A DNA stretch of 19,263 nt from Bacteroidales bacterium (GTDB taxonomy: Bacteria; Bacteroidota; Bacteroidia; Bacteroidales; WCHB1-69): NCBI GenBank assembly GCA_031272415.1, contig JAISTU010000078.1, positions 1 through 19,263 of the forward strand. The letters are read 5' to 3'. Within the stretch, counting starts at the first letter, position 1; each line of letters opens with the position of its first letter. Below the pieces are notes generated by a model. It worked only from the letters and a program-made list of their open reading frames with translations, had not been told where the DNA came from and searched no databases. The translations under genes and the position numbers were made by a program. Shown piece by piece: positions 1 to 6,221 of the stretch.

Positions 1-14
1 GATTTTTTCCGAAT

Positions 15-49
15 TTTGACCGTTTTCTCAAAAAAAAATGGTACATTTG
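15..49 (+). promoter_or_regulatory. Candidate Bacteroidota-type promoter
   Basis: TTTG at 15-18 and TACATTTG at 42-49 fit the known Bacteroidota promoter pattern (TTTG near -33, TAnnTTTG near -7). The 23-base spacing is slightly long. It would drive the short reading frame that follows, or an untranslated RNA. AT-rich sequence yields such matches by chance, so this is a weak call. Confidence 0.35.
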
Positions 50-103
50 CAAAATGCTTGTCGGAAGTTTTAGGGCAAGGAGAAATTTTTGTTAGAATTG
101 AAA

Positions 104-277
104 ATGGAGATTAAAAAAAATATATATATAAATATGTTGAATAGGATTTATAAGAACATGACAGATTTAAGTCAAATCGGCACTTTGAGTGCATTTTTAG
201 AAGCGTGTAAATCATTGATTTACAGCAATTTATGGGGGGCAAAATTGGGTTTTTGGGAAAACTTCAAAATTACTTAA
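104..277 (+). CDS. Possible small hypothetical protein (57 aa), doubtful
   Basis: A 57-residue frame runs from the ATG at 104 to a stop at 275-277. The frame also opens at a TTG at 89. A purine-rich AAGGAG lies at 77-82 and a promoter-like pair lies upstream. I recognise no family: the N-terminus is Lys/Ile/Asn-rich and the C-terminal half is neutral (IGTLSAFLEACKSLIYSNLW), with no signal peptide or clear membrane span. Inside the frame, bases 206-224 form a near-perfect palindrome with 9-bp arms, which is more typical of non-coding or regulatory DNA. The frame may be spurious or a remnant. Confidence 0.2.
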   Translation: MEIKKNIYINMLNRIYKNMTDLSQIGTLSAFLEACKSLIYSNLWGAKLGFWENFKIT

Positions 278-343
278 CTGCTTGATTATCAGATAGTTAC
301 AAGTTACCCCCCCCACCACCAACTGCTTGATAATCAAGCAGTT
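275..343. repeat. Two tandem related palindromes separated by a C-run
   Basis: Bases 275-299 form an imperfect palindrome around TAACTGCTTGAT and ATCAGATAGTTA. Bases 321-343 form a perfect one, AACTGCTTGAT-A-ATCAAGCAGTT, with 11-bp arms. Both share the AACTGCTTGAT core, so they are related copies. An 8-C run (307-314) and CACCACC lie between them. They may be transcription terminators without T tails, protein-binding sites, or members of a dispersed palindrome family. Confidence 0.7.
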
Positions 344-362
344 ACACACTCCCTATAGAGAG

Positions 363-392
363 CAATTAAAAATTATCAATTAAAAATTAAAA
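363..392. repeat. Dispersed AT-rich repeat (ATCAATTAAAAATTAAAA type)
   Basis: The unit CAATTAAAAATTATCAATT followed by AAAAATTAAAA recurs in shortened or altered form at about 10432-10450, and at 2289-2320 inside the first large gene. A weaker relative is at 7249-7263. It is intergenic here. The rest of 393-513 is AT-rich and shows nothing I can identify. Confidence 0.55.
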
Positions 393-540
393 GCAGGTTA
401 TGGTTGTGTCTCTTTTTTAAAGAGAATGCAATGCGTAATATGCTTATTGTCAGAAATTTAAATATAATATATAAATAAAATTTAGTAGTAATAAATAAAT
501 TTTTTCAGTAATCATGACAAATTCATTTTTAAAGTATTGT

Positions 541-640
541 AGCCCGGCACAGCAGGTGTCGGAAGTCTGGAGCGGAAACCAGAAGGAAGTGGAACCTAAA
601 AAAAACGGGAAAACCGAAGTGCCACAGAGTAGGAGAAACT
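541..640 (+). promoter_or_regulatory. Candidate structured 5' leader RNA of the surface-protein gene
   Basis: This roughly 100-base stretch is clearly GC-richer than its surroundings and folds well. H1 pairs 544-550 with 556-562 (CCGGCAC/GTGTCGG, 7 pairs including one G-U, loop AGCAG). H2 pairs 566-570 with 579-583 (TCTGG/CCAGA, loop AGCGGAAA). H3 pairs 584-586 with 595-597 (loop AAGTGGAA). H4 pairs 606-608 with 614-616 (loop GAAAA). The H2 and H3 loops share a GYGGAA core. GGCAC (546-550) can instead pair with GTGCC (619-623), which would break H1, so two exclusive folds are possible. A Shine-Dalgarno-like AGGAG (631-635) follows, then the ATG at 646. The fold is seen in the sequence. A regulatory role is inference, and I do not recognise a described RNA family. 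Confidence 0.5.
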
Positions 641-645
641 TTTTA

Positions 646-2478
646 ATGGCGAACAAAAGGCTGATTTCTCATAGTAAAATTATGGTGTTTATGGTAGCGG
701 TTCTTGCAACCGCAATGTTTGCAACCTTTAATGCAAACGGACAAAGTGTCGGGGACACATTTGTAGTTAGTGGTGTTACCTACAAAATCACAAGTCTTTC
801 GCCTAATAAGGTACAACTTGGTGATAACTATAGCGATGCTTTTACAACTAATCCCGCAGGAAGTTACACAATTTTGGATTCCGTAACGGGCGGGACAAAT
901 AATTTAACCTATTCTGTTACGTCAATAGGAAATTATGCTTTTCTATATTGCTTCGGCTTAACTTCGGTAACTATTGGTAATTCCGTTACGTCAATAGGAA
1001 GTGGTGCTTTTAGAAGTTGCAGCGGTTTAACTTCGGTAACTATTCCTAATTCTGTTACATCAATAGGAAGTTCTGCTTTTTATAATTGCAGTGGATTAAC
1101 TGCAATAAATGTTGATGCAGGTAATCTTGTTTATAATTCAATTGATGGAATTTTGTGCAAATACGATACCTTATTCTTATGTCCTGCGGGGAAAACAGGT
1201 GGGTTAACTATTCCTAATTCGGTTATGTCAATAGGAGGTGGTGCTTTTGAAGGTTGCAGTAGTTTAACATCTGTAACTATTGGTAATTCTGTTACGTCAA
1301 TAGGGGTCAATGCTTTTTATGATTGCAGCGGCTTAACTTCGGTAACTTGGAATGCGGTTAATTGCACTTTGCCTACTACTTCTACCTACTGTCCTTTTTA
1401 TAATCTAACATCAATAACCAATGTAACTATTGGAGACAGCGTGCAAGTAATACCTAACGGTCTTTTTTATGGTTGCAGCGGAATAACAGGAACATTAACC
1501 ATTCCTAATTCTGTTACATCAATAGGAAGTTATGCTTTTTATGGTTGCAGCAACAGTAACTTTGCAAAAACACTGATACTTGGGAGTTCGCTTACAACAA
1601 TAGATACTACTGCATTTAAAGGATTGAAGGTAGATACTCTTTATTACAATACGGTTAATTACATAACAGGTACTTTAGCAACAAGCATGTTTCCTACCTT
1701 AAAAGTATTGATTATAGATGACGATGTTACTTTCATTTCTCAAAAATTCTTCTATAACTGCACACAACTATACAAGATTTATTGTAATGCCTTAACCCCA
1801 CCAACACTATATGCTAATACATTCCAAAATGTATCTCCCGCTATTCCTGTTCATGTGCCTTGCGGAAGTATTAGTGCATATCAGAGTGCAACAAATTGGA
1901 GTGCATTTACTAATTATGTTGGAATACCTGACACAACCTTTATAAACGCAGAAATCTGTTACGGACAAACTTATACTCAAAATGGCTTTAATGAAAGCAC
2001 TGCAGGACAATACTGCCACACAGAACAAACCACAAATGGTTGCGACTCAACAATTACTTTGAATTTGGTAGTTAATCCTGTTTATAATGATACCATAAAT
2101 GCAGAGATAGCGGCAGGCGAGACTTACAACTTGAACGGTTTCAATGAAAGTACCGCAGGAACATACACTCAAACGTTGCAATCAGTAAATGGCTGCGACA
2201 GTATTGTTGTTCTTAATCTTTCTGTTACAACCAGTTTGAATGATATCGCCACAATGAACTTTGGTATTTATCCCAATCCCACATCTTCTCAATTAAAAAT
2301 TATAAATTATCAATTAAAAGATGGTGAAAATCTGGAGATTATAGATGTGTTAGGTCGTGTTCAACAATCAACAATCGTTAATCAACAATCCGAAATCATT
2401 ATTGATATTTCACATTTAGCAAAAGGAATGTATTTTATTAAAATCGGCAATTGGAGAGGGAAATTTGTGGTTAATTAA
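646..2478 (+). CDS. Secreted BspA-like leucine-rich-repeat protein with type IX sorting domain
   Basis: A 610-residue surface or secreted protein. Residues 1 to about 33 are a signal peptide (Lys/Arg start, hydrophobic MVFMVAVLATAMFA, cleavage near NANGQ). About 87-338 are LRR_5/BspA repeats with the recurring theme SVTSIGxxAFxxCSGLTSVTI. About 427-528 hold two copies of a module with NGFNESTAG and NGCDS. About 535-610 are a Por/type IX C-terminal sorting domain (GIYPNPTSSQL, then GMYFIKIG). It should be exported by Sec and then by type IX secretion. BspA-type LRR proteins are often adhesins, but the ligand is unknown. The frame opens at 514, but I chose 646 because the signal peptide must be N-terminal and AGGAG sits 10 bases before it. 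A strong terminator follows the stop. Confidence 0.9.
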   Translation: MANKRLISHSKIMVFMVAVLATAMFATFNANGQSVGDTFVVSGVTYKITSLSPNKVQLGDNYSDAFTTNPAGSYTILDSVTGGTNNLTYSVTSIGNYAFLYCFGLTSVTIGNSVTSIGSGAFRSCSGLTSVTIPNSVTSIGSSAFYNCSGLTAINVDAGNLVYNSIDGILCKYDTLFLCPAGKTGGLTIPNSVMSIGGGAFEGCSSLTSVTIGNSVTSIGVNAFYDCSGLTSVTWNAVNCTLPTTSTYCPFYNLTSITNVTIGDSVQVIPNGLFYGCSGITGTLTIPNSVTSIGSYAFYGCSNSNFAKTLILGSSLTTIDTTAFKGLKVDTLYYNTVNYITGTLATSMFPTLKVLIIDDDVTFISQKFFYNCTQLYKIYCNALTPPTLYANTFQNVSPAIPVHVPCGSISAYQSATNWSAFTNYVGIPDTTFINAEICYGQTYTQNGFNESTAGQYCHTEQTTNGCDSTITLNLVVNPVYNDTINAEIAAGETYNLNGFNESTAGTYTQTLQSVNGCDSIVVLNLSVTTSLNDIATMNFGIYPNPTSSQLKIINYQLKDGENLEIIDVLGRVQQSTIVNQQSEIIIDISHLAKGMYFIKIGNWRGKFVVN

Positions 2479-2480
2479 AA

Positions 2481-2503
2481 TCCCCCTCAAGGGGGGACTT
2501 TTT
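2481..2503 (+). terminator. Rho-independent terminator after the LRR gene
   Basis: TCCCCC, loop TCAA, GGGGGGA, then CTTTTT. It starts two bases after the stop codon at 2478 and should end the upstream transcript. Confidence 0.75.
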
Positions 2504-2513
2504 GAAATAATGT

Positions 2514-2540
2514 AGAGACGTAGCGTGCTACGTCTCTTTT
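2514..2540. repeat. Perfect GAGACGTAGC hairpin (possible second terminator)
   Basis: AGAGACGTAGC (2514-2524) pairs perfectly with GCTACGTCTCT (2527-2537) across a 2-base loop and is followed by TTT. Similar hairpins occur at 2960-2979 (AGACGGT/ACCGTCT) and 10992-11015 (TGAGACGTG/CATGTCTCA). They look like a dispersed family of GAGACG palindromes with different inner bases. Confidence 0.6.
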
Positions 2541-2545
2541 GCATT

Positions 2546-2692
2546 GTCTGAACTGTGATTTTAGTATGATTTATAAGATTGGCAAGATTATAAAATTGTC
2601 TGAACCACTGATTTTCGTATGATTGATGTGATTATTATGATTTTAAGTAATCACATAAATCAAAAAAAATCATTCAAAATCACAGTTCAGAC
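2546..2692. repeat. GTCTGAAC palindromic repeat, one half plus one full copy
   Basis: A half copy starts with GTCTGAAC at 2546. A full copy spans 2598-2692, opening GTCTGAACCACTGATTTT and closing AAAATCACAGTTCAGAC, which are inverted ends. The inside is made of TGATTGATGTGATTATTATG-type steps and can fold into a long imperfect hairpin. The same element occurs at 7074-7224, 10529-10674 and 15050-15141, with half copies at about 2901-2946, 3000-3038 and 10880-10926. It has no coding potential. Confidence 0.85.
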
Positions 2693-2747
2693 AAGGAGGG
2701 TGCAAAAATGCAAAAAAAAATCTCTACACTCTACACTCTGAAAAAAA

Positions 2748-2877
2748 CCTTATTTATCGAAGTTCCCTTAGTAGCAAGGATATTTCTGTTAATATCCCTT
2801 ATTCCCTTATTAACAAAAAAAAATAAGGGGAATGGTGAGGTTATTTTTGGCTACTAAGGGTGCTTTTATAAATGAGG
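2748..2877. mobile_element. MITE-like element, copy 1
   Basis: About 130 bp with terminal inverted repeats. The left end CCTTATTTATCGAAGTTCCC continues into TTAGTAGC. The complement of the right end matches it at 23 of 28 positions by my hand alignment, including the shared CCCTTAGTAGC. The middle has an inner palindrome (CCCTTATTCCCTTATTA against AATAAGGGGAATGG). It encodes nothing. A near-identical copy lies at 10739-10866. A non-autonomous insertion element is the best explanation; no transposase is present in the window. Confidence 0.7.
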
Positions 2878-2900
2878 GCTTTTATAATTTGTTAAATTCG

Positions 2901-3038
2901 TAAAATCTTAAAAATCACACAATTTTTTCCAAATCACAGTTCAGACGATGGGCAGGTAGAGACGGTGCGTGTACCGTCTTTACTATCATAAAACAATCTT
3001 TCTAATCCTGTAAATCCTATGAAAATCGTGGTTCAGAC
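2901..3038. repeat. Two half copies of the GTCTGAAC repeat around a GAGACG-type hairpin
   Basis: Right-half copies end in CACAGTTCAGAC at 2946 and CGTGGTTCAGAC at 3038. Between them lies the hairpin AGACGGT-GCGTGT-ACCGTCT (2960-2979). The stretch shows no coding potential. Confidence 0.65.
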
Positions 3039-3049
3039 AGGACAGGAAA

Positions 3050-3106
3050 TGTCTAATTTTAGAACATTTTTCTCCCAAAATGCAAAAAAATCTCCGCTCT
3101 GAAAAA
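3050..3106. repeat. GTCTAATTTTAGAACA / TGCAAAAAAATCTCC repeat
   Basis: A third dispersed repeat: GTCYAATTTTAGAACATTTTT, then CCAAAATGCAAAAAAATCT and an ACTCTACACTCT-like tail. Other copies are at 2701-2746 (partial), 5912-6003 (inverted), 10675-10735 and 17225-17312 (inverted). Its tail also forms the outer arms of the palindrome at 15014-15174. The remaining bases to 3188 are AT-rich leader of pstS. Confidence 0.7.
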
Positions 3107-3188
3107 TAAATCAAAAATAACACAATAAAAATCTTTTTTTTACGTTATAATTTTTTTGATAATATTAAATAAATTAGGAGTTAAAATT

Positions 3189-4166
3189 ATGTTAAAACAA
3201 TCAATTTCAATTTTTTTGTGTGCAGCGATAATAGGCTGTATATCAGTTAGTTGTACAGGAGACAAAGAAGTACAAGAGTCATCGGAAGGACTGCAAGGTG
3301 AAATCACTATTTCTGGGGCATTCGCTTTAAAACCGTTGGTAGACAAGTGGGCGGAAGAATTTCAGAAGGCAAATCCTGATGTAGTTATTGATGTTTCAGG
3401 CGGTGGTGCAGGAAAAGGGATGACGGACGTTTTGTCAAACATGGTCGATTTGGGCATGGTTTCGCGGGAAGTTTTTCCTGCCGAATTGGAAAAAGGTGCT
3501 TATCCGATTGGGGTAGCCATTGATGCGGTAGTGCCAACTATTAATGCGTCAAATCCGCTTTTGGCTGAACTCAAAAAAACAGGTCTCACCCGTAAAAAAG
3601 CCCAAGAAATTTGGATTGCACAGACCTGTAAATCATGGGAATCCGTGCTTGGCAAAACAGGTAAAACGGATATTCACGTTTACAATCGGTCGGATGCTTG
3701 CGGAGCGGCGGAAACATTTGCCCTTTGGATGGGTGCAAAACAAGAAAATCTGCAAGGAACAGGTGTTTTGTACGACCCCGGCGTAGCCAATGCTATTCAA
3801 ACAGACAAATTAGGCATAGGTTACAACAATTTGGGCTATGCTTATGACGACAAAACCCACAAACTCAATCCTAACATGGAAATTTTGCCATTAGATGTCA
3901 ATGAAAATGGACAAATTGACCCCCAAGAGTCTTTTTACGGCACAAAAGATGAGGTCATCAAAGCCATTGCAACAGGACAATATCCATCGCCCCCTGCACG
4001 ACAATTGTATTTGGTCGCAAAAGGAAAACCTACAAATCCTGTAGTGCAAGCATTCCTTAAATATGTGCTCACAGAAGGACAAAAATTGAATATCCCTACC
4101 GGATACATCAATATTGAAGAATCACAAACTCAAAAATCACTCAAAGATTTGGGGTTAGATAAATAA
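3189..4166 (+). CDS. pstS: Phosphate ABC transporter substrate-binding lipoprotein PstS
   Basis: A 325-residue binding protein that should capture phosphate and pass it to the PstC/PstA channel. The N-terminus is a lipoprotein signal with possible modified cysteines at C17 (IIGC) or C22. The mature part begins with ITISGAFALKPLVDKWAEEF (about 39-58), then the PstS-like ligand loop SGGGAGKGM (70-78) and NRSDACGAAETF (166-177). Residues 236-247 (DVNENGQIDPQE) match the EF-hand calcium loop pattern exactly. The frame opens at 3156, but I chose the ATG at 3189 because AGGAG (3176-3180) precedes it and the signal peptide then starts properly. It is the first gene of a pst operon, 34 bases before pstC. 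Specificity for phosphate rather than a related oxyanion is inferred from family and context. Confidence 0.92.
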   Translation: MLKQSISIFLCAAIIGCISVSCTGDKEVQESSEGLQGEITISGAFALKPLVDKWAEEFQKANPDVVIDVSGGGAGKGMTDVLSNMVDLGMVSREVFPAELEKGAYPIGVAIDAVVPTINASNPLLAELKKTGLTRKKAQEIWIAQTCKSWESVLGKTGKTDIHVYNRSDACGAAETFALWMGAKQENLQGTGVLYDPGVANAIQTDKLGIGYNNLGYAYDDKTHKLNPNMEILPLDVNENGQIDPQESFYGTKDEVIKAIATGQYPSPPARQLYLVAKGKPTNPVVQAFLKYVLTEGQKLNIPTGYINIEESQTQKSLKDLGLDK

Positions 4167-4200
4167 AATTTGTACAAATAGATAAAGTATTTTCAAAAAG

Positions 4201-5088
4201 ATGAAATACCGAATTTTTAAAGATAAAATTACCGGTGCTGCTATGGCGGCGCTGGTAGTTTCTTCTTTGTTTTTGGTTGTCATGTTAGGATTAGGATTGT
4301 TGTATTATTCTATTCCTGTTTTGAAAGAGCATTCTATTTCCGAATTATTATTTACCTCTTCGTGGCAGCCGTCTGCCAATAAGTTTGGTTTTTTACCTTT
4401 TATTATCAGCACGGTTTGGGTAACAGGGATTGCGATTGTGTTTGCAGTTCCGATTTCACTTTTATCGGCAATATTTTTAACGGAATATTCCAAACCGCGT
4501 CTCAAAAAAGCGGTTTTTCCTGTTTTAGATGTGTTAGCGTCTTTGCCGTCTGTAATTTACGGATTATGGGGCAGTCTGTTATTGGTGCCGATTATCAGTC
4601 GTTTTGCGGCTTCTGCGGGCATTTCAACAACAGGAAACACCATATTAGCAGGCGGTATTGTGTTAGGTGTAATGATTTTACCGTTATTGGTGAGTTTGTT
4701 TGTTGAAATTTTTTCAGCCGTACCGGTAGAAATCAGGGATACATCTGTTGCATTAGGTGCAACTCGCTGGCAAACAGTGAAAAAAGTGCTATTAAAAAAG
4801 ACTATTTCAGGCATTTTGGCATCTGTTGTTTTGGCTGTTTCGCGGGCATTAGGCGAAACGATAGCCGTTTTAATGGTCTGCGGAGGCGGTAAATTGTTGC
4901 CTTTGTCGCCATTAGACAGCGGATTTCCAATCCCTGCATTGATAGCCAGCGCATACAGCGAAATGGGCTCGGAAGATACCTATAAATCAGCCCTCTTATT
5001 TGCTGCTTTGTTGCTGTTTATCATTGTTTTTCTGTTTAATTTGTCCTCAAGAATTATTTTATATAGAATTGAAAAAAGATTTACCTGA
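4201..5088 (+). CDS. pstC: Phosphate ABC transporter permease PstC
   Basis: A 295-residue inner-membrane permease with about six hydrophobic spans. The first is near residues 14-37, followed by a periplasmic loop. The ABC-permease EAA-type loop that docks the ATPase is visible as VPVEIRDTSVALGATRWQTV, followed by the PstC-like SRALGETIAVLM. With PstA it forms the channel through which PstS-delivered phosphate crosses the inner membrane. Its stop overlaps the pstA start (TGATG), so the two are probably translationally coupled. Length and order after pstS are normal for the family. Confidence 0.95.
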   Translation: MKYRIFKDKITGAAMAALVVSSLFLVVMLGLGLLYYSIPVLKEHSISELLFTSSWQPSANKFGFLPFIISTVWVTGIAIVFAVPISLLSAIFLTEYSKPRLKKAVFPVLDVLASLPSVIYGLWGSLLLVPIISRFAASAGISTTGNTILAGGIVLGVMILPLLVSLFVEIFSAVPVEIRDTSVALGATRWQTVKKVLLKKTISGILASVVLAVSRALGETIAVLMVCGGGKLLPLSPLDSGFPIPALIASAYSEMGSEDTYKSALLFAALLLFIIVFLFNLSSRIILYRIEKRFT

Positions 5089-5909
5089 TGAAATTTTTGG
5101 AAGAAAAAATATTTAAAATCTTAATGTATTTGAGTTTAGGGATAGTTTTTGCGGCTGTTATCAGTATCATTATCACTATTTTTGCCAAAGGAGTATCTGC
5201 ATTGAGTTGGGATATGATTTTTCATACCGGTCGGCAAGGAGGTATTTTGAATGCTATTGCAGGCTCAATTTATATTGTAGGAATGTCTACTTGTATTGGA
5301 TTGATAATCAGCATTCCTACGGTTTTTTATTTGAATATATTTCGCAAAAAAGATTCCAAATTGGGATATTTTGTACGTTTATCTTATGATGTGATGTTTG
5401 GTGTGCCGTCCATTGTATATGGCATTTTAGGGTATGCGGTAATGGTTTCATTGGGTATGCGGTCGTCTCTGTTAGGCGGTATTATTGTTATTACATTGCT
5501 TATTTTGCCGATATTTGTTCGCTCTATGGACGAGGTTGCCAAAGATTTTCCGCGTGATATTTTAGATACTGCTTATTCATTGGGAGCAACGCGTTTAGAA
5601 ACAATCAGAGTAGTTTTGCGTCAAATTGTCCCCGGTATTGCCACTGCGACTTTACTTTCCATTGGCAGGGCTATCGGCGATGCAGCCGCAGTAATGTATA
5701 CCGCAGGATGGTCGGAAATGATACCGTCTTCTTTCAAACAAAAAGCCGCTACTTTACCGGTCGCCGTTTTAGAATTTTATCAACAGCCTTTTTCAGACGT
5801 ACAAGACAAAGCATACGCATCTGCTATTATATTGACTATCATTGTTTTACTGCTCAGCATCGGCGGCAGATTTATTATGAATAAATTTTCAAAAAATAAA
5901 TTGCAGTAA
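5088..5909 (+). CDS. pstA: Phosphate ABC transporter permease PstA
   Basis: A 273-residue inner-membrane partner of PstC with about six hydrophobic spans. The EAA-type loop reads FPRDILDTAYSLGATRLETI, followed by SIGRAIGDAAAVMYTAGW, where many PstA proteins have GETAP rather than GDAAA. It starts inside the pstC stop codon. In most Bacteria pstB (the ATPase) and phoU follow at once. Here the operon ends and a repeat begins three bases after the stop, so the ATPase must be encoded elsewhere or was separated by rearrangement. Confidence 0.94.
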   Translation: MKFLEEKIFKILMYLSLGIVFAAVISIIITIFAKGVSALSWDMIFHTGRQGGILNAIAGSIYIVGMSTCIGLIISIPTVFYLNIFRKKDSKLGYFVRLSYDVMFGVPSIVYGILGYAVMVSLGMRSSLLGGIIVITLLILPIFVRSMDEVAKDFPRDILDTAYSLGATRLETIRVVLRQIVPGIATATLLSIGRAIGDAAAVMYTAGWSEMIPSSFKQKAATLPVAVLEFYQQPFSDVQDKAYASAIILTIIVLLLSIGGRFIMNKFSKNKLQ

Positions 5910-5911
5910 CC

Positions 5912-6003
5912 TTTTTTTCAGAGTGTAGAGTGTAGAGTGAAGATTTACGATTTTAGATTTTTCTATTTTTTTTGCATTTTGGGACAAATTTGTTCTAAAA
6001 TTT
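5912..6003. repeat. Inverted copy of the TGCAAAA/TTCTAAAA repeat after pstA
   Basis: It begins with TTTTTTTCAGAGTGTAGAG, passes through TTTTTTTTGCATTTTGGGAC and ends with TTTGTTCTAAAATTT. It is an inverted relative of 3050-3106. It lies at the break point where pstB would be expected. Confidence 0.7.
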
Positions 6004-6017
6004 GCCTCCACTTGCAC

Positions 6018-6107
6018 CGTCATTACGAGCGTGCCCCGCAATCCCCACTTTTATACCATGGACAGGTTTTAGTCCATTTTGGTACAATCAATGCACTAGA
6101 ACGTGCA
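6018..6107. repeat. GC-richer repeat and hairpins (CGTCATTACGAG...GCAATCC)
   Basis: Bases 6018-6045 begin CGTCATTACGAGCG and end GCAATCC, resembling a dispersed CGTCATTGCGAG...GCAATC sequence that I recall from other bacterial genomes. Next come two hairpins: 6054-6084, with TACCA/TGGTA around TGGAC/GTCCA, and 6092-6107 (TGCAC-TAGAAC-GTGCA). I see no convincing coding frame. The stretch could be a small structured RNA or repeat debris. Confidence 0.4.
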
Positions 6108-6122
6108 ATTCAGTCGGCAATT

Positions 6123-6173
6123 TCAACCCCTGGGTCTCAATGCTCCTTTCGGAACTATTGGCCCAAACTTCAT
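6123..6173 (-). CDS. Possible 16-residue leader-type peptide, doubtful
   Basis: An ATG at 6171-6173 (minus strand) follows the tRNA-like hairpin at 6177-6214 by three bases and encodes MKFGPIVPKGALRPRG before a TGA. I list it only because the arrangement (hairpin, YCT, ATGAA) repeats that of the gene at 6222-6680. There is no ribosome-binding site and no known family. Confidence 0.12.
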   Translation of the reverse strand: MKFGPIVPKGALRPRG

Positions 6174-6176
6174 AGA

Positions 6177-6214
6177 GGTGGAGGGGGAGTCGAACCCTCA
6201 AACCCGGTTCCACC
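6177..6214 (-). other. tRNA-like minihelix 2 (acceptor-like stem plus T-arm-like hairpin)
   Basis: On the minus strand GGTGGA pairs with TCCACC (6 pairs). Just inside lies GAGGG-TTCGACT-CCCCC, a T-arm-like hairpin with the TTCRANN loop of tRNAs and one A-C mismatch in its stem. There is no room for D or anticodon arms, so it is not a tRNA gene. It could be the 3' remnant of a tRNA, as left at phage attachment sites, or a tRNA mimic. Confidence 0.4.
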
Positions 6215-6221
6215 AAAGTTT

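Noticed and set aside
514..645. N-terminal extension of the LRR protein (44 residues)
   Set aside because: It would bury the signal peptide, and the sequence is better explained as a folded leader with its Shine-Dalgarno just before the ATG at 646.
955..1540. DNA-level tandem repeat or CRISPR-like array
   Set aside because: The repeated ACTTCGGTAACTATT and TCAATAGGAAG units are codons of the protein leucine-rich repeats with irregular spacing, and there is no spacer structure.
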